DNA from: Acanthaster planci
Taxonomy: Eukaryota; Echinodermata; Asteroidea; Valvatida; Acanthasteridae
Length of the DNA stretch: 64,000 nt
Reading direction: 5' to 3'
NCBI RefSeq assembly: GCF_001949145.1
Contig: NW_019091406.1
Coordinates: 778,685 to 842,684 of the forward strand
Shown here: positions 51,201-61,300 of the stretch, in pieces
Layout of the letters: each line of letters begins with the position of its first letter
Numbering within the stretch: position 1 is the first letter of the stretch
Notes under the pieces: generated by a model
Database searches by the model: none
Told to the model about the DNA's origin: nothing
What the model saw: the letters and a program-made list of their open reading frames with translations, nothing else
Position numbers and translations under genes: made by a program

Positions 51201-54200
51201 GGCTGGTCCCCCTGTACGCGGAGTTTGCCCGGGGGGAGCTCCTGCCCTTCCTGCGGCGCAGCCGGCACTGCCCGATGGAGGTGGCCCTGGCCATCTGCGA
51301 GCAGCGGCAGTTCATCCCCGAGATGGTCTTCCTGCTAGGTGGGTCTAATTTCACCTGTGATTTTTCCAAGTCAGCGAATGTGCTCAGATGGGGAGCAGGG
51401 TTGATGGCGATGCGACCATTATTACCCGTCCTGACAAATGCACCTGTGCATTGTAGTCCTCTCGAACCTTCTTGCGCCATGAATACTGTAAGCACTGTGT
51501 AGTTTGCTTAACCTTCTCTTGTTGAGAAATGTTGCCCCTTTGCACAGTTTCATCGATTTTCTCCTCTGTGCTTAATTTCAAAATAAAAGTTTTCGGAACC
51601 AGCAGTACAGCTTTGACCAAGGTTCTATTTCAAAAGTTTTGGAGTATGTCCAACCTTCATTTTTTTTTAGCGCTGAAGCTCGCTGTACATGTAGGTTAAC
51701 TAAGGTGGAAAGCTTGCGGTAGCACCATGCAAGGATACGATCTCTTTGTGAGTCTGTATGGTTCTTTCAAGATGTATTTTTTTTGTATGTATTTTTTTTT
51801 TTCTTTTTTTTTTTCTTTTTTTTTTTCTGTATGGTTCTGAAAAGAACGGTGAGGAACTCAACGTTTCGGACAGTATGCTACCGCAAGCTTTCCACCTTAG
51901 TTGTCTGTCACCGTGAATAGCTTGAAATCCAAATATGCATACTCCACCTGTCACACATATCTGCGAATTCAGTTGTGGTCAAAAGTCTGCATAACTCCAC
52001 CGAGTGTGGTCATATCTGCATGCCTGACCCCGCCTCTTTGCATCGGTGATTTGCATAACTACTCGCCTCACAGGTCGCATGGGCAACACGACCCAAGCCC
52101 TGAAGTTGATCATAGAGGAAATGGGGGACGTGGACAAAGCCATTGAGTTTGCTAAGGAGCATGATGACACGTGCTTGTGGGATGAACTGATTGACGCCTC
52201 CATGGATAAACCTTGTAAGTGGACGTGTTGGGATGTGTGAAATCATAAATATTCATTGTATGGTGATAAGTAGTTCTGATTGGATAGAGGTCACAGAGAC
52301 TGATGGCGAAGCCTTTTTTATGACGTGACAGTGAAGAGATGGGATTGTTTAAACCAAATACTGATCGATATTTTAAAAAGCCTTTGATGCTGTTATTTAC
52401 TGCATAGTTTTTTTATAGAGAGTGTAATTTTCCAATATAACTGTAGATTAATATTGATTGAACCATAGTAGGCACAGAAACCTTTTTATCTGGACAAAAT
52501 GAAGGTCATTCCATTCTTGCATTGGATAGGAATACATGGTTTAAAGTGGAAATCTGTGGGAACTCCGCTGAGCTTAGGCAAAACCTTATATTTTTTCTCT
52601 GATTTTATTTGTCTCAAGCATTCATCACGGGACTCCTGAACAACATCGGAACCCACGTTGACCCCATAATTCTGATCAAAGTAGGTATTCATTCTTGAAA
52701 TTTGTTAAAGTTTATCAGTTGAATTCTTGTCATGTTAAAATGCCCCCCCCCCGTTAAAAACCCATCCATCCACTGCATCCGCCAGTCCGTTCTACCTACC
52801 ACACCACACTGCCAACCCATCCACTGTTACTATAGCATGACACGCCGTCGACTTTGGAAAAGAGATTTCAACGTGCCATTTCATTTTCCCTGACAGCGCA
52901 TCAAGGAGGGCATGGAGATTCCCGGCCTGCGGGATTCCCTGGTCAAGATTCTCCAGGACTACAACTTGCAGATCTCCCTGCGAGAGGGCTGCAAGAAAAT
53001 TCTGGTGTCGGACTGCTTTGCCTTGCTGGACAGGCTCAACAGGATACAGAAACGAGGAATCCAAATCGAAGGTATAGAGGGATCCCAATACGCGCTTTTA
53101 GCGTCGATCTGCGCACTTCCGTGTTTGAAAACGAGGCTGTATATGTCAGCTTCAATTCTTGATACGATCAGACGATTGAAAGTAAGGAGTCAAGTCACAA
53201 AATGTATAAAAGTATGTTAAATTCAGACTTTTCAGGCTGAAAATTTTTGTGGAAGAATCCTTCAGGATGACTCAACACGTAAAAACCCATAGAAAATTAA
53301 CGACAATTAACCGCGAACTAACGTACCTGCGATGGTCGTGTATCTTGTGCAGTGGGCGTGGTTTAAACTGAAGTGGCGTCACACTTACGAACCGGATACT
53401 CCATGTACTGTATGGACTTCGCGGGCGCGCGCGACGAAGTTCAACACAGAGAGCCTCAGTTTCGATGCAGATATGCGGAGACGGCGCTAATGTGAGATCC
53501 CTCTATGCTAAGGTTATTCGCTCACTTTCCCCCTGAGTAGACTCTGAATATGGGCTTGGTACATGCTCCAGACAAATTCTGAACCACAGGAATCCTCCTA
53601 GACAAAGATGCAATCTGCACCAAGTTGTCTTATCAGTCAAAATCGGTCGAGTGACACATGATATGTCTATGCGCTGCAGAGGGAGAAGTGGAAGGAATTC
53701 TTGACTGACTGTGACTGTTGCAGCAAGTGGAGGGTTAATGACCTGTACAGCTTTAGCCAGAAATAGATGTTGTCTTTGTGTTCCCGTTTCCGAATTTTTA
53801 AAGAGCAACTCTAAGGAAAACATATTTTCTCTGATTTTATCTGTTCAAATAAACATGGAAGCATCCAAATTGAACGCAGTGTCGTTTGTCTTCAGAGCTC
53901 AACTATAATGAGCTAAAAAGGACTTTTTTTCTGTTCATGCCAAGACACGAATTCTGAACATGCTGAATGTAGATTGCATCATTCTGAGAAAACGAGGGGA
54001 ACCCTCGCCCTGTGTTCGTAGTGGATAAACCCTTGTGCATCTCAAACAGTGCATGTAGCCATTGTTTGTAGCCATGTCCATAATTCGCGTCTTGGCATGA
54101 ACAGAAAAAACCCTTTTTAGCTTGTTATAGTTGAACTCTGAAGACGAATGACACTACGTTAGATTTGGAGGCTTCCATATTTATTTGAACAGATAAAATC

Positions 54201-55511
54201 AGAGAAAACATGTTTTCCTTTGAGTTGCTCTTTAAAAAGTTTCTGCTTAAATTTTGCAATGTTTTTCTCCATTTTCAGAGGATCACCACTGTGATAGTTG
54301 CCACAATCCAATCCTGGCAGGCGGTGAGTTTTAAATGTATTTGTGGAGATTACTGGGCTTTTGCAAGAAAATTTATTCAAAAGCACTCCAGGGGCTTTTG
54401 CCCGAAGCGCTCAAAATGCTTGGAAAGGGGGTTGGGCTCTGTGACACTGGAGCTACCGAAATTGTGCAGAACTAAGCATTAGATGTGGGCAGTTTGAAGC
54501 AGCTAAAAATATTCTGCAGTTTAAGCATATTTAGCTTTTTTTTAAGGACTTGCTGTTTTGGCTTTGGATGTCTGTTCATGTTCAGAAAGAGCACAGTTGA
54601 TCTGGCGCTGTGGCCAAGCTGCTGCTAAAAAGGGATTTATGTTGCGAAATTTCAAAATTGTGCCTTACGCATGGATGGAAAGACCATTTAATAAGCTTTA
54701 ATTTGATGTGATTTTGAGGCCTGTAACATTTTGCATTCTTGAGTTATTGGGAAAGAAGTACATGTATATTCATTCTCAGAAATTTCTTGAAATGACTAAG
54801 AAGCCATTTAAAAAAAGGTATTTTAAAAGTTAAAAGTGTTCAGGCACTGGGGCGAAGTTGCTGCTTAATTTTGATTTCATTTATTTTTTCCAATTCTGGT
54901 ACTTTGGATTTGGGTCCGTCTTGAACAGTGCACCTGTCTGTCCTTGTTTCTTGCAGAGTCCCAGCCCAGCGTGATCGTCTTCTACTGCCATCACGTCTTC
55001 CACGAAGAATGCCTCATAGCCCAAAACACGGTGAGAAAGCTGACAAAAATCAGGACCCATCTAACTGTGCCATTTTGATGTCCCCTTAAGTTACATATGC
55101 CTGTTTCGTGGACCCCAGCGAGAAGAGCACACACCCAGTTTTGGAGATGAGGTTTGCCCTCCAAAAACTGCAGCACACAAGTGGAGAGAACTCCTTGCAT
55201 ATTTGGACACTGAGGCCATGTCTGACCTGTGTATTGGTTGTGTCCAGAGCTGGGTCTAGGTCTTGACCTTAACAGCGTCCCAATTAAGACACAGACCAAG
55301 CTGTGAAGTACTCTCAACATGCTCAAGGCTTTGTGACATTCATTAGGCGTTGGATCACAAGAAGTATTTGGAAATTCCGAACTAAGCGGTGTCCATTAGA
55401 ACCATTTTTCCCTGTTATGTCGTTTTTTGGTTTTTTTTTCTGCAGGAACATTGCATGATATGTCATTCACAGCGCAAGGGACCAGGCAGCTCCGTGGCCG
55501 CATTCAGATGA
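39195..55511 (+). CDS. VPS41: VPS41, HOPS complex subunit (complete, 24 exons, 873 residues)
   Basis: Spliced coding sequence of 2622 bp from ATG 39195 to TGA 55509. Every junction is in phase. It encodes the vacuolar protein sorting subunit VPS41, a part of the HOPS tether that binds endosome/lysosome membranes and promotes fusion of late endosomes, autophagosomes and AP-3 vesicles with lysosomes. The order is an acidic N-terminus (residues 18-45), a WD40-type propeller (about 50-400), an alpha-solenoid with clathrin heavy-chain repeat (about 400-810) and a RING-H2 (817-858). Telling stretches include PKLKYER, VNQISLD, AISPYIPRGD, FITGLLNNIGTHVDPI and RIKEGMEIP, which match animal VPS41 closely. 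Human VPS41 is 854 residues, so this copy is full length. Exon coordinates are in the three block entries. Intron 3 uses a GC donor. No frameshift or internal stop is present. Exon 1 assignment is slightly less certain than the rest. Confidence 0.96.
42705..42932. repeat. 114-bp perfect-register tandem duplication in VPS41 intron 5
   Basis: Two adjacent copies, 42705-42818 and 42819-42932, differ by eye at one base (caagcattgtg versus caagcgttgtg). Each starts ttgacttttcccttg and ends gggaaaaaagcag. The identity suggests a very recent duplication or a polymorphic or assembly-derived copy. Confidence 0.85.
45128..45200 (-). repeat. Copy of a repeat segment shared with the element at 51698-51902
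   Basis: gcatactgtctgaaacgttg followed by agtaccctccggttcttttcagag is the inverse of the right part of the 51698-51902 element (about 40 of 46 bases). It lies in VPS41 intron 9. Outer inverted repeats are not preserved here. Confidence 0.5.
47889..48300 (+). pseudogene. Three decayed tandem copies of the end of VPS41 exon 14
   Basis: Exon 14 from 47732 (atcagcccctacatccc) through its donor and about 60 bp of intron recurs at 47889-48036, 48037-48142 and 48143-about 48300. Each copy starts atcagcccy and keeps pieces of the exon: ggccatctacatgacaatac and tcaacgacttc in the first, agggccatctgtgagatgat and actcaatg in the second, ctcagcaaggctctctttga and ggtaatactgaacag in the third. Copy 1 even keeps taggtgactgggcatacaagg, matching the exon 14 donor region. 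Small deletions and substitutions break the frame, so these are dead partial exons, not alternatives. Confidence 0.8.
48936..49030. repeat. ~95-bp near-palindromic repeat, copy 2, in VPS41 intron 15
   Basis: Contains gccatcttgcagggcagttc, then ttgttccacaggg paired with ccctgtggaacaa, then actggcctgcaagatggc, so two nested inverted pairs form one hairpin. It matches the copy at 23830-23927 over nearly its whole length. It lies about 95 bp before the exon 16 acceptor. Confidence 0.6.
50382..50539. repeat. 19-bp minisatellite, about 8 copies, in VPS41 intron 17
   Basis: Unit TTTGCCGCCATGGCCCCAA repeats every 19 bp with occasional CCG or ACC variants. Because 19 is not a multiple of 3, all three minus-strand frames read through it as a rotating Gly/His/Lys/Trp-rich peptide. 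It is a non-coding repeat inside a confirmed intron. Confidence 0.9.
51698..51902. mobile_element. 205-bp element with perfect ~26-bp terminal inverted repeats
   Basis: Starts AACTAAGGTGGAAAGCTTGC and ends with its exact inverse GCAAGCTTTCCACCTTAGTT, with the arms continuing into GGTAGCA/TGCTACC. The interior has a T-rich run (51777-51830) and ctgaaaagaacggtgaggaa followed by ctcaacgtttc, a segment repeated at 45128-45200. It lies in VPS41 intron 18 and is non-coding. The superfamily is not identified. Confidence 0.7.
53592..53734 (+). mobile_element. Diverged TTAA-type MITE copy in VPS41 intron 21
   Basis: Shares tcctccta, acaaagat, agttgtc, atcagtcaaaat and gaagtggaaggaatt with the 9947-10234 doublet. 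It ends gtggaggg followed by TTAA at 53735-53738. It is more diverged than the other copies. It stands about 60 bp before a large fold-back element in the same intron. Confidence 0.5.
53794..54240. mobile_element. Fold-back element with ~165-bp inverted arms in VPS41 intron 21
   Basis: Left arm 53794-53961 and right arm 54078-54240 are inverse at roughly 85-90% by eye. The outer ends read TTTTTAAAGAGCAACTCTAA and its inverse. Shared arm pieces include ttctctgattttatctgttc, cttcagag, tcaactataa and ctgttcatgccaagac. The central spacer is about 115 bp. It ends 38 bp before the acceptor of the 45-bp RING exon, so it may crowd the branch-point region. Confidence 0.75.
54279..55511 (+). other. VPS41: VPS41 exons 22-24: C-terminal RING-H2
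   Basis: Exons 54279-54323 (45 bp), 54957-55030 and 55446-55511. They supply zinc ligands C817, C820, C838, H840, H843, C846, C855 and C858 in RING-H2 order, then the conserved basic-GPGS tail and stop. The first Cys pair sits on the 45-bp exon, flanked by phase-1 introns, so skipping it would keep frame but destroy the RING. The RING is required for HOPS assembly in known VPS41 proteins. Confidence 0.93.
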
Positions 55512-56503
55512 TGCCAGGTACCAGCCTGACGTTGGCGTGGGGGGAGGGGTGTCATCTGGACCACCGAGGTTGCTTTTGTAACAGCCAGTCAGCGGTTTTG
55601 CCCCCTTGGCAGTATCCATTAGAGATTAGACAAGGTTGTTCATGTAAAATTACTAATTACGTGAATTGATAGAAAGAAGCCCCATCTTGGAGTGTGTCCT
55701 TCGAAATTTTGCCACTCGCCTTCCAGCAAACTGTCTTGTTTTGTCAAGGTCCTTTTTTTCACCAGGGGGGAAGGTTGGGGGCAAACCGTTCGTAGCAGAA
55801 AGGGGTCAATTCCGAGGTAGTTTCAAGCAAATTGGTGTTTTAGTCACCTCCCTGCCCCCCTTCCCTTAAATATTTTCCTGGGGCCCAAGCCACCACCTTG
55901 CGACACCCATGTCGGGGACACTTCCCCCAGCTAACATGCACCGATGTGAAACTGAATCCTTTCTCATATCCTCTCAATGCAAATATGGGCTTTTTAGTCA
56001 ACGGAATCATGTAGACCATTTAAGGACGAATCAAGGTACATTTTCAAGCATTCTGCTCTTCAATGTCATCATCCAAATGTGTATGGAAAAAAATGACATA
56101 TTCTTATGATTCTGTCGGCCGTAACAATTGAAGTTTCCCTCAAAAATCCACCACTCAATAAGTAGTGTTACCAACTTGATTACAGCACAAATGAGAGCTT
56201 GCTATGAACTCAGCTAACTGGCCATAAATTGATGTGTTAAACTCAAGCATGCGCATAGCTTTCCACACATTAGAAACAAAGTCACATATTCACTTGAAAT
56301 ATGTGTGGGAAAAATTTATTTGTTCGTAACACTTTGCTTGCAAAGACACTTTTTCATATATATATATAAGTTGTAAGAATTCTTCATATGTTTTGCATTA
56401 TATTCATTTGTAAAGTAAACTGTGCATAAAAAACACGAAAACTGATCTTGTAAAAACTTGCCACAAATGACTAGTGATTACATACAGCTATATAAACAAC
56501 GGA

Positions 56504-56509
56504 AATAAA
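56504..56509 (+). terminator. VPS41 polyadenylation signal AATAAA
   Basis: This is the first AATAAA downstream of the VPS41 stop, about 990 bp on, followed by gttgtctctgt, a GT-rich stretch typical of a cleavage region. It implies a 3' UTR of about 1 kb, 55512 to about 56525. No earlier canonical hexamer was seen. Confidence 0.5.
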
Positions 56510-56720
56510 GTTGTCTCTGTAACACAGCACTGTTGTAGTTTCGTGCTCATTTTTTCATCCAGAAATGTGAAGGTCAGCAAATAATGCTTGTGCAAGTGCA
56601 TAGATGTGTTGAACATGGTGTCCAGGTGGTTGTCTGAGCTACTACAAACCAAGCTGAGCTGTGAACTTGTTGAGGAATGCTTGAGGATTTTATCGGGTTA
56701 GTGCCAAGTAGTGCATCGGT

Positions 56721-56974
56721 CTAGTCCATTGGGGACGTATTCGAAACCCCGTTCTCAACACGAGAACAGGATTCCGAATGACGAGAATCAACACGCGAAC
56801 TTTGTTCGTGAACAACATTGTCATTCTCTATTGAATGAACTTGCATATAGACTTGGAAGGGATTGGGGAAAGGACTTGTGATAGACTCAAACTGCTGTAC
56901 TGCTGCCAAGGGCTGCCGATTCAACTGGGGCGTTTCCTCACTGTACGCTGGATGTGGACGCTGTTCAAGTTGGC
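56721..56974 (-). other. Possible terminal exon of an unidentified minus-strand transcript
   Basis: A minus-strand frame of about 84 codons runs from a possible acceptor (ttggtag at 56975-56980) to a TAG at 56721. It would start in phase 1 and reads QLEQRPHPAYSEETPQLN onward, polar and Pro/Ser-rich with a plausible codon mix. No domain is recognised and no upstream exon was found. It lies between the convergent ends of VPS41 and the kelch gene. It could be chance or an old mobile-element frame. Confidence 0.22.
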
Positions 56975-57767
56975 CTACCAAGTAGATTATCAAATATGAC
57001 GCCATTCTGAGAGTGATTGTTCACACTGATTCTGTCTGATTTTCATGTATCCTATCTGGGGTGAGTAGGTGGTATCCAATTTCATAGAGCCTATGAGCAG
57101 AAAAATCCTGCTTAGCAAAATTAAGGGCTAAGCAATAATTAGCACATTTCAGTACTTGACAGCTCTGAAATGGCCCCAAGGTCTGAATGATTGTAAGCAT
57201 CGGTGCTTCTGTTTCTTCCCAATGGTGGCATCAGTCCCACTTACAGTTTGGGACAGTCCCAACTGTGGTGTTGAAGTTGGGCTGGCCCAACTGCAGTTGG
57301 CAAACTTCAGCAGGAAATTTCTCAACCTCCACGGTTTTGCGGCTCGCACTCATAAGAATTCATCCAAAATATGCTAAAATGGCATTTCATCCATAACACA
57401 TACTGCATAAAAATAGATTCTTTTTGCACAAGTTACTGACAATCAAATTGGTGTTGGTACATGCTATGGCACACAATGGCATTCAGTGCTCTTTAATATT
57501 TGGGCCGGCCCAGCTGTAGCACTATAGTCGGAATCCTCCCCACTCTAGTTAGGACAGATACCCAAGTTGGGGCCAAACACTCCTACTCAAAACTAGACTT
57601 AAAAACATTGAAGTCATTTCCCCAACCCTGACTTCACACCAGCTTTGCATTTTCCGGATTCTGCTCCCGTACCGATTTGAAATCTTTCCCTAATTTTCCT
57701 TGTTTGCCTTATGTCGATGTAGCCACAGTCTTGATATGCCATGTCTATGAAGTGAAATCACAGTGCT

Positions 57768-57773
57768 TTTAAT
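57768..57773 (-). terminator. Possible polyadenylation signal ATTAAA for the kelch gene
   Basis: On the minus strand an ATTAAA variant hexamer lies about 540 bp beyond the kelch stop codon. No AATAAA was seen nearer. Weak evidence; it would leave about 1.2 kb between the ends of the two convergent genes. Confidence 0.25.
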
Positions 57774-58312
57774 GTAAAAGATGACTTCTACTTAGATTCC
57801 CCTCTTTTAGTGAAATACACACAGTACATTCATCAAGTACTGTCAAGTTCAAACCTATTAAACAGTGGCAATGTTGGAAAGCTTGCAACGTACAAAATGT
57901 TGAATATAGTGCGTGTGAAAATATACACATTCATCTGCTAATAAATAACTACATATATAAAATTCTGTGAGACTCTTTATCTAGGAATTCGGCAATCATT
58001 TTTCTAAAAATGTACATTTTCTTGGCACACAAACATCAGTAAAATAAAACGTCCAAACTTTTGGGGGGAAACATCACTCAAAAATTTCGAATGCATTGTA
58101 GACACGTCTTGTTGAACGTACATATTGCCAAACTTTGTTCTACAAATAAAACGCTGTGATGCTCCGAAACGCCCAAGTGCGCCTAATTTCTTGGCTCTGG
58201 GCTTGGTACATTTTAGTACCCTGCCCGGCACAAACCCCACATGGATTATGAAGTCGTATTTCTCTCACGTGCAGGGCACTTGAACTGTTCCGTTGTGACT
58301 TCTGCCGGAATG

Positions 58313-61300
58313 CTAGTACTGTGATAACATGTGCTGGACTTCACTGTCGGAGAGTTTTCCTGCGGACAAAAAAACCCAAGAGACTTCACTTTAATGATGC
58401 AAAAGCATTCCTTTGTCACTGTTCACCCTGTTCGTTGTGACTGACTCGACTACGACTCTAATTCCTGGTTGAAAGCACTAGGGCATGGATAGTACCTCTG
58501 CCCAGTACCTCACCTCGCACAATGCAGCACTTCCACACGGACATGGGGCTGTTGTTCTGATGCAGACTGCAGGAGCCGGTCTCTTCACCGCCCATGAGGA
58601 ACAGGAAGACTGGCCACACCCAGACGTCCTCCTACGAAGGTCAAAGAAGACGGTGCAAGGGATTAACACTTCAGATTTGCTATATTCATTGAAACATGCA
58701 GTGGATCTGCACTGAAATTATGGATAACACTGTGTAACCTCAAGAAAGCCAAATGATGCCATATCCTTGACAGTGATTTTAACCGTTCCTGTAGCAACAA
58801 TTTTATGTGCTTGTCTACCCTAACCCAAAATCCACAAGATTCCACAGCAAGCATTTCTGTGGATTATCCTAGCAGATCAGTTGACAGGCCTCTTTCTGTT
58901 GGGCTGGTTCTGAATCCGTTGGATTAACAACTTTCCAGATAGAATATAGAGAGTTTTGGAGTCCTGAAAGATGCATCAGTTTTAGGGTTAAGCTATGCAT
59001 GCAGCTTGAAACATGATACATGTACTTGGAATTCAGCAAGGTTTCTCACAGCCTCTAAGGCTGAGTTTGGGCGGCTTGTTCCCGTATGTTCAGGAACAGC
59101 TCGATTTGTTGCTCGTGGGTTGGTCACTCAAACGCCGAGAACAAACAACCGGTTATCACAAGCAACATGCAACATGGCGGCGTCCATGTACGTTATTCGA
59201 GAGTTAAGGTTTGGATGGGCTGAATTCTTTTCTATATAAACAGGAACATTCATTTCTGTGTTACGGAAAATAATTAATGTTGATTTTGCAAAACTGCCCA
59301 CTGTCTACATGGCCTATGGCTTTGTAAACCATTTCTCTACTTTTTGCAGCTGTTCAAAAATCAAAATCTCAGGAGTTTTTCCGTGAGTTCCTTTAAAACC
59401 CTGACGAGGAGGTGGTGTGTGATCCTGTTCTGAGAACAGTGTTCTTGAGTTGTGTTCCAGCTGTTCAAGCGCAAGAACATAAACAGGTCGCCCAAACTCG
59501 ACGTAAGAAGGAAGTTTTAAGCCAAACGTATCCCATATAAATTGTACATACCTCTTCCTGACTATCTTTCAACAGCAGCTCTCTGTGTTGTCCTGAGGAA
59601 AGTTGACTTAAATGCAGCCTCTGGGGTCGCTGTACATCTGTTGGGTTTCTGCCTGGCAGATTATTCAATGTCTGAGACCTGGCGTGAAGCCGAGGCCTGC
59701 TGTCCTTACTGCTACTCTCTCTGTACCCTGTTGGTCTTTGGCTCTGCTGAAGTTGGTGGAATGTAGGGCCTGATTGGTCACTCGGTTGGCTTGTCTCTTC
59801 CACGGTAATGTGGCAGACTCTGTGATTGGTGGGCTTCACCTGAATTACTCGTTGGTAGGGGGTTCGTTTCAAGTGGGACATCTGATGCTCTGTATGGTTC
59901 ATGAGGGGCTGGGATGGGTTGACAGATTGATAGAGGGCTGGCGATTGGTCAACTGCATGATTTACAAGGAGTGCCGGTGGTTTTGATTGGTGAAAAGCAT
60001 CACTATGATACATCGGGAAATGTCCCTTCTCGGGATATAGAGTGACACTTGATTGGTCATTTGGCACATGCACACTGTCTGATTGGTCAACTGATCTACT
60101 TTCAACTTTTTTCGAAGGCCGCGAACAATGAACTTGAACATCTCTACCCTGTGGATATTCAGCATGTTGAAGATCATCATGCGAAGATGTGAAACCCAAA
60201 TTGACAAAAGTCACCACTGATTTCTCATCTGACGGCAGCAACTGGAGTTTATCCGTGACCTTGACGTTACTTTCAGAAGATCCCACATCCAATGGTCTCA
60301 CGTACTTGACATCTTTGGCATTTGACATCTTTGACATTTGGCTGGCTGTTGCCGACACAGTCACTCGTTCTTCTGGCTCTAAAACAGATGGAAACTCTGA
60401 ATAAAGACACTGCTCCGTGTCGTAATAACTACCACGATTACATTCCACGTTAGCATCGTTATCAAAAGATCTACTTGAAACATCAGCACGATGAAAACTG
60501 CAGCCAGTGTCTACTTGAACATTTAAACCAGTATTTAAAATTGAGGTATCATTCTTGAGCAGCCGGGAACAACTCTGGTCAGCCTCTACACGATTATTGC
60601 ACATGTAATCTGGCTCTATATAGTCCAGTGTTATGCAGTCTTGGATGGCTGAGGCATGGGGAACAACGGGGCCTGATTTTGACATTGCACTTGATACATA
60701 TCCTGTATTTGACGGAACTCTCTTGACGGACACTGGTGACGAGGGCTCGCTCAGCACATCCTCCAGGACCCACTCTCCGTTCTGTTGCTGGAGATTAACA
60801 GGATGCGTACTCACTGTAGTTTCATCTTGGTAAGCCCATCTCTTGTCGGTGTGATGCTGGTGAAGTGGAGATTCTTCGTTGATGATGAGTTTGCTGGTCT
60901 CTTTCTCCTCTACTTGATCCACGTCCTCGGAAGAAATGGCTGACGTGATGGCCCAGTGTCTGTGACCAGTCCTCTCTTTGTCTCCCTGGATACGATCCTT
61001 CATCTGATCAGCTCTCATGGCAACGGCCCACCTGCCATTCTCTGTCTTCTCTCCATCTCCCTGAGTGCACATCTTTGCATTCTCCTGTGTTTCCATGGTG
61101 ACCAAGTTTCCATCCTCAGTAACTTCTTCGGCATCCCCTTCCTCGTCCTGATCCGAAATGAACAAGGTTTTCTTTGCCGAAGCCAGGGGATCCACATCGT
61201 CATCCGCGGACGGGTGAACCCTGTTTGCAAAACGGTGGATCGGAAGATCCCGCCGTCGCCTTTCACTGCCGATGACCGGTGGGGAGGAATGGGGCCGCAC

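Larger units (their letters stand above)
46958..53071 (+). other. VPS41: VPS41 exons 13-21: alpha-solenoid and CHCR region
   Basis: Exons: 46958-47076, 47647-47821, 48317-48492, 49125-49263, 49782-49832, 51146-51338, 52074-52214, 52619-52680, 52897-53071. They encode the helical-repeat half, including LKAISPYIPRGDLRLSKAIY, GHKDVFPLIHRHNLFDSI, RMGNTTQALKLIIEEMGDVD and AIEFAKEHDD, regions that pair VPS41 with other HOPS subunits and self-assemble in the family. Exon 17 is only 51 bp. Intron 14 contains decayed copies of the exon 14 end; intron 17 contains a 19-bp minisatellite. Confidence 0.94.
55512..58312. other. 3' UTR of VPS41 and intergenic space before the convergent kelch gene
   Basis: The first ~1 kb is the probable VPS41 3' UTR, up to the AATAAA at 56504. 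From 56530 to 57760 I see one possible minus-strand exon (56721-56974) and otherwise ordinary A/T-rich sequence. From about 57770 to 58312 is the probable kelch 3' UTR, read on the minus strand. No RNA gene was recognised. Confidence 0.4.

Noticed and set aside
58485-58715. 76-codon plus-strand frame
   Set aside because: Overlaps the 118-bp kelch exon on the other strand, whose splice phases fit both neighbouring exons.
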